Below are positions 5,629 to 11,027 of a stretch of 11,027 nt of DNA, piece by piece. Within the stretch, counting starts at the first letter, position 1, and every line of letters begins with the position of its first letter. Below the pieces are notes generated by a model, which searched no databases, had not been told where the DNA came from, and saw only the letters and a list, made by a program, of their open reading frames with translations. The position numbers and the translations under genes were made by a program. Origin of the DNA: Candidatus Fermentibacteraceae bacterium (GTDB lineage Bacteria > Fermentibacterota > Fermentibacteria > Fermentibacterales > JCC-6); contig JAUVJW010000034.1 of the NCBI GenBank assembly GCA_030596465.1, positions 1 to 11,027 on the forward strand, written 5' to 3'.

Positions 5629-8139
5629 CTATCTGTCGAGCTTGACCATCCGTAAGTCGCGGGTTCGATTTCCATTTGTTACCCTTATCATGTAAACCCC
5701 GGAGGCGAGACCGCTGCAATTCCAGCTATAGTCACCGGGCATTACAGTATTACTGTGTACTGTCCTTCCGGTCATATCGTAAACAGTAAGAACTGATTCA
5801 CCGGGAGCGGAAATAGATAAGGCTGCCATTGATCTCACCGGGTTGGAACCGGAATTTACCACAGAAAATGAGATTCCCGCCAGAGTTTCTGAAATTCCAG
5901 CAGGATCCGGAGTTGAAGCCCGAAGATCCCACTGCAGGTCATCTCCCCTTGCGCCATAGACGAGCCAGAGGTCTCCTGCAGAACTGCAGGCAATTTTACC
6001 ATCGTCAACCGCACTTGATGATGCAGCGGTGTACACTCCGCTCCAGGTGGAACCATTCCACTCGTTGTAGCGAATGGAATTCATTCCGGCAGTCCATGAG
6101 ACGATCACATTTCCGGTGGAGGTAACAACCACCGATGGGCGAACTCCGTAATCTGCTTCGGAAACGATCTCAGGAGAGCTCCATATGCCACCTGTAGAAC
6201 TGGAATACATAATTTTGCCATTCTGGCGCTGCCAGACTGCGGCAAAACCGCTGGAAGTTCCTGCGATACAGGGATATCTGTTCTCATCCGTAATTGATGA
6301 AATAACAGTTTCCGAACCGAATGCTCCACTGTCAGGAGCATCTCTGAATCCAATTACCCAACCGTCATCACTTCTGCGGTGATATGCGAGGCCATATCCT
6401 GAACCATTCCAGGCAACATCAGGATAGCGTTCAGGAGAATCAGAGCCTGCGATTGTTTCTTCAACTGTCCACTCTGAACCGGTCCACATTCTTCCGACTA
6501 TGTCAGGATCTCCACCGTCCCATTTCTGCCACACAAGCCAGGTATGTCCGTTTCCCCCGGACATTGATGGCTCAATATCAAAAGGATCGCCGGTGGTCAG
6601 AGTTTCAGCAGCATTCCATGAGGAGCCGTTCCACAGAGAAACATAGATATCGTAACCCTCGTGGTTGTCACGCATGGACTGCCAGGCGGTCCAGACTTTA
6701 CCCTGACCGTCGCCTCCAACAGTGGGATGCCAGTCCCAGTATTCGTGCTGACATACAATCGCGGGAGTAACCCATGTATCTCCATCCGTGCATGTGGCCA
6801 GAATGTTTGCTCTTACCGGATCTGAAGAACCTGATACAGCAAACACTATTCCCGATGAAGGATCAGCGTACATATCTACTCTGCCCTGTGTGTGCAGACC
6901 GTCCGTAAGTGGATAATCAAGCCAGCCATCAGCGGAAGGATACCCTGAATCCCCGGACGAGAAACCATGAGCGGTAGATGCAATCCTTGGCTTTAGAGTG
7001 GGATCTCCAAAAAGAACGGCACCGTCTTCATGACTCATATTACTGCCAAGCCAGGCTTTATAAGCATCTCCCAGGTTTGATCCAGCTGCAAGCTGTCCGT
7101 AGTACTCCGTGAAATAGTTGGTGTAATCAACTTTTGCCTGAGCAAGGGCCGCAAGTCCGTATGAATCTGTCCAGATGTAGCTGTTCGCGAGGTTGTCCAC
7201 TTCCGTCCATCTGCCATTGCTGCAGCAATTGAGTACATAGAAAAAAGCATGAGGGTCAAGAGGGGGAACTTCAAAATTATCCAGCGTTCCTCCACCCGCA
7301 GAGGGGGCTCCTGTATGAAAACTGCTTCCCCATGGGCTTGAATGAGAAATAAGATGTACCCACTCGTAACCGAAAAGGAGTTCCTCTTTGAAATCATCAG
7401 CATTGGTTCCCACTGGATCGGTCTTTCTGGTAACATCGTCGTACAGGTTATCCAGAGCGTATGTCAGACCGGTAAAGGCTTCCTCGTAAGCGAGAGCTCT
7501 GTCAGGAAGGGACAGCATTCCGTTTCTGTATGCGTGATTCTTTGAAAAATAGGAATTCAGCAGTTCAACAGAGGATCCGAATGTAAGATATGTCGGGGTC
7601 AGCCGTCCAAGCCATATCTCCGGCGCTCCGCTGCTGTATGAATTGAACAGCCCGTCGCCGTCGGGATCGCTCCAGGTTCCGTTCATATCCATCAGGTACA
7701 TGTCAATCGGATACTCGCCGTAGCCGTTCTCCATCCATCCCGTCGGGATATCTCCAATGGCGATAGCTCCGGCAAGACTGCCCGCCGCGTACTCTGCCTG
7801 CAGGTCGGTTCTGATATCAGTGGCTGTTCCGCCGTCTATCTGCCAGACAAGAACGGTGTAGCCTTCTGATTCCAGATCACTCTGGAAAGTAGTGAGAGAT
7901 GTGGAGATACCGCTGTACACAGCTTCATCCACAAGCAGAACTACTTTATCTCCATCTGCAGACGATCCAACCGGTACTGAAGTTATATTCATGGAATAAG
8001 AGCCCCTGCCGGTTTCCGCAGATATTCTTGTGGAGGAAGGCTGCCTGTCGTGACTGTCCATGTACTGGATGGGAATGCCCTCCGGAACCGCGAGAGCAAC
8101 ACATGCGCTAAAAATCAGACTCACTGCTGCAAGTTTCAT
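5629..8139 (-). CDS. Secreted gingipain-like (C25/caspase-fold) cysteine peptidase with beta-propeller-like repeats and T9SS-type sorting domain
   Basis: An 836-residue exported protein, probably an extracellular or surface protease. A Sec signal peptide (MKLAAVSLIFSACVALA) ends near A17. Residues about 65-385 resemble peptidase C25: VVLLVDEAVYSGI, an IGDIP strand-turn, a calcium-site-like DPDGDG at 158-163, EIWLGRL, the probable catalytic histidine H266 in VHLISHSSPWG, the probable nucleophile C305 or C306 in YVLNCCSNGRW, and the closing VLFGDPTLKPR. Residues about 415-755 hold some six repeats near 50-60 residues long with a V/L-W-x-W-Q core (VWTAWQS, TWLVWQK, FAAVWQR, VIVSWTA, LWLVYGA), fitting a BNR/propeller-like fold. 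The last 75 residues (NPV..., SVLTVYDMTGRTV, LASGVYMIRV, RMVKLD) match the Por/T9SS type A sorting domain. The gene starts by ATGA overlap with the lyase stop, with AGGAGG nine bases upstream. The usual GHG is SHS here, so activity is not assured. Confidence 0.82.
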   Translation of the reverse strand: MKLAAVSLIFSACVALAVPEGIPIQYMDSHDRQPSSTRISAETGRGSYSMNITSVPVGSSADGDKVVLLVDEAVYSGISTSLTTFQSDLESEGYTVLVWQIDGGTATDIRTDLQAEYAAGSLAGAIAIGDIPTGWMENGYGEYPIDMYLMDMNGTWSDPDGDGLFNSYSSGAPEIWLGRLTPTYLTFGSSVELLNSYFSKNHAYRNGMLSLPDRALAYEEAFTGLTYALDNLYDDVTRKTDPVGTNADDFKEELLFGYEWVHLISHSSPWGSSFHTGAPSAGGGTLDNFEVPPLDPHAFFYVLNCCSNGRWTEVDNLANSYIWTDSYGLAALAQAKVDYTNYFTEYYGQLAAGSNLGDAYKAWLGSNMSHEDGAVLFGDPTLKPRIASTAHGFSSGDSGYPSADGWLDYPLTDGLHTQGRVDMYADPSSGIVFAVSGSSDPVRANILATCTDGDTWVTPAIVCQHEYWDWHPTVGGDGQGKVWTAWQSMRDNHEGYDIYVSLWNGSSWNAAETLTTGDPFDIEPSMSGGNGHTWLVWQKWDGGDPDIVGRMWTGSEWTVEETIAGSDSPERYPDVAWNGSGYGLAYHRRSDDGWVIGFRDAPDSGAFGSETVISSITDENRYPCIAGTSSGFAAVWQRQNGKIMYSSSTGGIWSSPEIVSEADYGVRPSVVVTSTGNVIVSWTAGMNSIRYNEWNGSTWSGVYTAASSSAVDDGKIACSSAGDLWLVYGARGDDLQWDLRASTPDPAGISETLAGISFSVVNSGSNPVRSMAALSISAPGESVLTVYDMTGRTVHSNTVMPGDYSWNCSGLASGVYMIRVTNGNRTRDLRMVKLDR

Positions 8140-9674
8140 GATTGATCGCCTCCTTCCAGAGAACCGATAACTTTTTCAACCGCGTCAAGAACCTCGCCGG
8201 ACTGAACAACCTCACTCATTTTATTGTGATCGGGATACAGAGGCCTGTCCTCACCAAGATGTTTCACATATTTTCTTATTACTTTTCGGGCAATCTGAAC
8301 TCCAGCTCCGCATTTGTGATCTCTGAAATCAAGAGCCTGGGCGGCAGCGATCATTTCAATTCCCAGCACTCCGTATGCGTTCTCAAGAATCTGACAGTTT
8401 TTCAGAGATGTATTCATACCCATACTGACGAAATCTTCCTGATCCGCAGCTGCGGGAATCGAAGCAACTGCCGCGGGAGTGCAAAGTATCCTCTGCTCCG
8501 CAATAAGCATGCCGGCTGTGTACTGGCTCAGCATGTGACCGCTGTAGAGACCGGGTTTTTCCGCGAGAAAGGGAGGCAGCCCCACAGAGAGAGCAGGATT
8601 CAACAACCTGTTCAGCCTTCTTTCGCTGAGTACTGAAACCATGGTAACAGCAGTTCCAGCCATCTCCATTGGCAGAGACACAGGAGTTCCCTGAAAGTTG
8701 GCTCCGGTAAGCACCAGATCTTCCTCCGGAAAAAAGAGCGGATTGTCTCCAACGCCGTTCAACTCTGTCTCAATCTGGCTTCGGGCATAGGCGATGGCAT
8801 CATGCGCCGCACCGATAACCTGTGGAGTTGAGCGCATTGAATAGGCATCCTGTACCTTCTGAGGTGTTTTCCCAGTGCTGAGATCACTCCCGGAAATGCA
8901 CTTCCGGATTGCTCTTGCGCTTCGAAGCGAACCTGCGAATCCTCTGACTGTATGAACTTTATCTTCATAAGGAGTCAGGTTGGCATAAAGGGCTTCCAGG
9001 CTCATAGCGGCGGCAATTTCAGCCTGCTTAAGCCACCTGTTCATGTCATAAAGATTCAGTACTGAAATTGCAGTAAGCAGGTTTGATCCATTGATAAGCG
9101 CCAGACCATCACGAGCCTGCAACTCAAGTGGTTTCAGACCGGCCAATCCCAGAGCCTCTGTTCCAGGATACCTCTTCCCCTTAAAAAAGGCCTCACCCTC
9201 ACCTATGATCACCAGTGCAATCATGCTCATTGGCGCGAGATCTCCACTGGCGCCGACGGAACCCTTTTCACAAACAACCGGGGTTACTCCGGCGTTGAGC
9301 ATGGCAACCAGCATTCTTGTCATCTCAATACGAACCGCGCTGTGTCCGTTACAATGAACATTCGCCCTGCCCAGCATGGCTCCACGCACATGCTCTATGG
9401 GCGCTGGCTTTCCGATACCTGCTGAGTGGTTGTAAATAAGGTATTTTTGAAAAGCAAGTATTTCATCATCTTTCAGCTTTGTCTCAGAAAATTCACCAAT
9501 GCCTGTATTGATTCCATACATGGTTTCTCCGGCAGCCAGCTTACCCTCAACCATTCTTCTGCATCTGAGTATTCGTTCCTCAGCAGATGGATCAAGCTCC
9601 ACTTTTTCACCATTTCGGGCAACTGCCACAACCTTTTCGATAGTAAGGCTCTTTCCTGTTAACACAATCGCCAT
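8136..9674 (-). CDS. hutH: Histidine ammonia-lyase-type MIO enzyme
   Basis: A 512-residue cytoplasmic lyase of the HAL/PAL/TAL family, predicted to convert L-histidine to urocanate and ammonia, the first step of histidine breakdown. The MIO electrophile forms from A142-S143-G144 in GSVGASGDLAP. Other active-site residues agree with the Pseudomonas putida HutH numbering as I remember it: Y53 (MYGINTGIG), H83 (NHSAGIG), N196 (INGSN), the QDAYSMRSTPQ block with Y278 and R281, DNPL at 310-313, F327, and E413 in DQEDFVSMG. E413 favours histidine over phenylalanine or tyrosine. Differences include N82 before H83, where Ser is usual in HAL, and NFQGTP where HutH usually has NFHAEP. A different aromatic substrate or an aminomutase is therefore possible. 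The start has GGAGG at 9680-9684. No hutU, hutI or hutG is in view. Eighty-one bases separate it from the upstream exporter gene, where a weak TATTAT (9719-9724, minus) could add a promoter. Confidence 0.88.
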   Translation of the reverse strand: MAIVLTGKSLTIEKVVAVARNGEKVELDPSAEERILRCRRMVEGKLAAGETMYGINTGIGEFSETKLKDDEILAFQKYLIYNHSAGIGKPAPIEHVRGAMLGRANVHCNGHSAVRIEMTRMLVAMLNAGVTPVVCEKGSVGASGDLAPMSMIALVIIGEGEAFFKGKRYPGTEALGLAGLKPLELQARDGLALINGSNLLTAISVLNLYDMNRWLKQAEIAAAMSLEALYANLTPYEDKVHTVRGFAGSLRSARAIRKCISGSDLSTGKTPQKVQDAYSMRSTPQVIGAAHDAIAYARSQIETELNGVGDNPLFFPEEDLVLTGANFQGTPVSLPMEMAGTAVTMVSVLSERRLNRLLNPALSVGLPPFLAEKPGLYSGHMLSQYTAGMLIAEQRILCTPAAVASIPAAADQEDFVSMGMNTSLKNCQILENAYGVLGIEMIAAAQALDFRDHKCGAGVQIARKVIRKYVKHLGEDRPLYPDHNKMSEVVQSGEVLDAVEKVIGSLEGGDQS

Positions 9675-9755
9675 GGGATCCTCCAGTATTAAAGATTTTG
9701 TTACAGCGGGATGCTCTGATAATACTAAAGAATGCGATTCTGAGTAACCTCAACA
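9675..9755 (-). promoter_or_regulatory. Spacer before the lyase gene with a weak possible promoter
   Basis: This is the longest gap inside the right-hand minus-strand block. It has a minus-strand TATTAT (9724-9719) with a poor TTACTC 17 bases upstream, and a small dyad AGAAT-GCG-ATTCT at 9729-9741 in the -35/-10 spacer, where an operator could sit. No terminator is visible after the exporter permease, so read-through from the exporter genes is also plausible. Confidence 0.22.
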
Positions 9756-10499
9756 CTATTCCCACTTGAAGTATTTTACCGACACAAAAATACCAGCAAG
9801 AATAAATCCGGTAAGCACAGCAAGATGTACCGGGTAATCCCAGAAATGCCCTCCCAGCCAAACTTTCTGCATCAGTTTAATCGCGTGTGTAAGGGGAAAC
9901 ACCTGTGAAACATTCTTCATGAGGTCAGGCAGCATAAACCATGGCAGGGCCGCACCTGACAAAAACAACATGGGGAAATACATGATGTTTGCAGTAACAA
10001 CACCGCTTCTTGCGGTTGGTGCAAGACTGGCCGGGATAAAACCGAGGGCGGAAATGCTTCCCGCTGACAGGAGAAACACAAAAACAAACTCAAATATGTT
10101 TCCGTAGAATCTCAAACTGAAAAAAAGGAATCCTGCAATCAGAAGAAGCATAACACCAACAAGTGTTACTGCAAACACTGCTATCAGTTGCCCGGTCAGA
10201 ACTGGAAACGGCCCCACAGGGGCAGCCCTGAACCTCTTGAGAATCCCTTTCTCCCGGTAAGCCGCCATGCTGGTTGTCATGGACATGATAAAACTTGTTG
10301 CCATAACCATACCCATAAACGCGGGGACCGAAAAATCCACATAACCGTATTCCTCACCGGAAAAGGGATCATTCCCCCACATGCTTGCGAACAAAAGCAT
10401 CATTAAAAGAGGAAATATCAGTGTGAAAAAGAAGGCGGAGGGTTCCCTGAGAAATAGGATAAACTCCGATTTTGTAATTGCTGCAACCTGACTTCTCAT
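9756..10499 (-). CDS. ABC-2 type exporter permease (DrrB/YadH-like)
   Basis: A 247-residue inner-membrane protein with six hydrophobic segments, the usual size for the single-domain ABC-2 permeases that export drugs, lipids or polysaccharides. Family marks are LREPSAFFFTLIFPLLMMLLF at the first helix, the cytoplasmic AYREKGILKRFRAAPVGPFPVL loop that contacts the ATPase, and the FLSGAALPWFMLPD...SQVFPLTHAIKLMQ segment before the last helix. The ATG at 10499 overlaps the ATPase stop by one base (TGATG), with GGAG three bases upstream. The frame opens one codon earlier at a TTG that leaves no room for a ribosome binding site. Together with the upstream ATPase it makes a two-gene exporter. The cargo is unknown; a role in resistance or in exporting a product made by nearby enzymes would be inference only. 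Confidence 0.9.
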   Translation of the reverse strand: MRSQVAAITKSEFILFLREPSAFFFTLIFPLLMMLLFASMWGNDPFSGEEYGYVDFSVPAFMGMVMATSFIMSMTTSMAAYREKGILKRFRAAPVGPFPVLTGQLIAVFAVTLVGVMLLLIAGFLFFSLRFYGNIFEFVFVFLLSAGSISALGFIPASLAPTARSGVVTANIMYFPMLFLSGAALPWFMLPDLMKNVSQVFPLTHAIKLMQKVWLGGHFWDYPVHLAVLTGFILAGIFVSVKYFKWE

Positions 10500-11027
10500 C
10501 AACTCCTTACCTCCCTGCCTGTAATGTTCAGAAACACATCCTCCAGGGTCGGAGCCTCGATCCTGAAGGAATCAAGTCCCTGCCCGACAGCATCCAGCCC
10601 TTTAACGATCTCCACAATTGCGGAGCGAATACTCACCTCCAGAACGCAAATTCCTTCATCGCGAACAACAGATTCAACACCGGTGATCTGAGATAAAAAA
10701 ACATGTTCAAAGCCTTCACCAACATTAAAATGAACCCTGGTATACCCGCCATGCCGGGAGATAAGGTTAGAGGGGGAATCAAGGGCGGCAAGTTTACCAT
10801 GATCGACAATCGCCACCCTGTCACAAAGCCTCTCAGCCTCATCCATATAGTGAGAGGAAAGCACAACGGTTCTTCCCTGATCCCGAAGACTTCTGACCAG
10901 CTTCCAGATGGATCTTCTTGCCTGAGGATCAAGCCCGGATATAAACTCGTCCAGGAACACTATTTCAGGATCTCCGATCAGAGCCATAGCTACAAACAAC
11001 CTCTTCTTCTGCCCACCGGACAGCGCC
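10499..11027 (-). CDS. ABC-2 exporter ATP-binding protein (C-terminal part, cut by window edge)
   Basis: ATPase of the CcmA/DrrA type driving the adjacent permease. About 175 residues are in view, starting inside the ABC signature ALSGGQKKRLFVAMALIGDP. Then come Walker B with catalytic Glu (IVFLDEF), the D-loop SGLDP, and the H-loop VVLSSHYMDEAERLCDRVAIVDHG. The DrrA-like C-terminal domain ends APTLEDVFLNITGREVRS. The Walker A lies beyond the right edge. The LDEPT usually found after Walker B is LDEFI here, with Pro and Thr replaced; the catalytic residues themselves are intact. The frame is open to the edge, so internal start codons should be ignored. It is the most upstream gene seen of the right-hand block. 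Confidence 0.9.
   Translation of the reverse strand, partial: ALSGGQKKRLFVAMALIGDPEIVFLDEFISGLDPQARRSIWKLVRSLRDQGRTVVLSSHYMDEAERLCDRVAIVDHGKLAALDSPSNLISRHGGYTRVHFNVGEGFEHVFLSQITGVESVVRDEGICVLEVSIRSAIVEIVKGLDAVGQGLDSFRIEAPTLEDVFLNITGREVRS

Noticed and set aside
5655..5685. GGGTTCGATTTCC looks like the T-arm of a tRNA.
   Set aside because: The flanking bases do not form a T-stem or acceptor stem, and it lies inside the coding end of the protease gene (NRTRD region).
8142..8636. Plus-strand open frame of 164 codons opposite the lyase gene.
   Set aside because: It is antisense to a well-conserved enzyme and its translation shows no domain or plausible composition.
9683..9728. Inverted repeat AGTATTA/TAATACT flanking the lyase leader, possibly hiding the ribosome binding site.
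   Set aside because: The arms are only seven AT-rich bases about 30 apart and stop short of the GGAGG; this is easily expected by chance.

Overview
The window looks like a piece of a Gram-negative bacterial chromosome with a middling GC content. A lipoprotein signal on the solute-binding protein and a Sec-signal secreted protease ending in a type IX (Por) secretion-like sorting domain point to the FCB group. Strong GGAGG ribosome binding sites argue against Bacteroidetes proper. A Fermentibacterota-like candidate phylum is my guess from style of protein, not a demonstrated assignment. No rRNA, tRNA, CRISPR array, insertion sequence or phage gene is visible.

Left block, minus strand (1-2412): a NitT/TauT (SsuABC/TauABC)-type uptake operon in the order lipoprotein substrate-binding protein, permease, ATPase, the last cut by the left edge. 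The genes are tightly packed. Ahead of it lies an unusually structured leader of about 150 nt. It has a TATAAT box, then a row of hairpins, one followed by seven U residues as in an intrinsic terminator. Two of the hairpins can be drawn with the same seven-base loop GUUCUAG. This is the best candidate here for an undescribed regulatory RNA.

Middle block, plus strand (2631-5611): a promoter, a HAD-family hydrolase, a two-domain protein (PTS EIIA type 2 plus a C-terminal domain that looks PII-like) and a CPA2-type cation:proton antiporter. The block ends in a strong 12-bp hairpin shared with the convergent gene. The EIIA-like protein is very probably a regulator of the antiporter. Two near-identical CCCTT/AAGGG dyads precede the hydrolase and the EIIA gene.

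Right block, minus strand (5629-11027): an ABC-2 exporter pair (ATPase cut by the right edge, then permease), a histidine ammonia-lyase-type MIO enzyme, and a large secreted gingipain-like (C25/caspase-fold) protease with a beta-propeller-like region and sorting domain. The lyase stop and protease start overlap as ATGA, so a cytoplasmic amino-acid lyase is translationally coupled to an exported protease. One reading is extracellular protein breakdown linked to histidine catabolism. Another is that this is not a classic hut system at all, since no other hut gene is in view.
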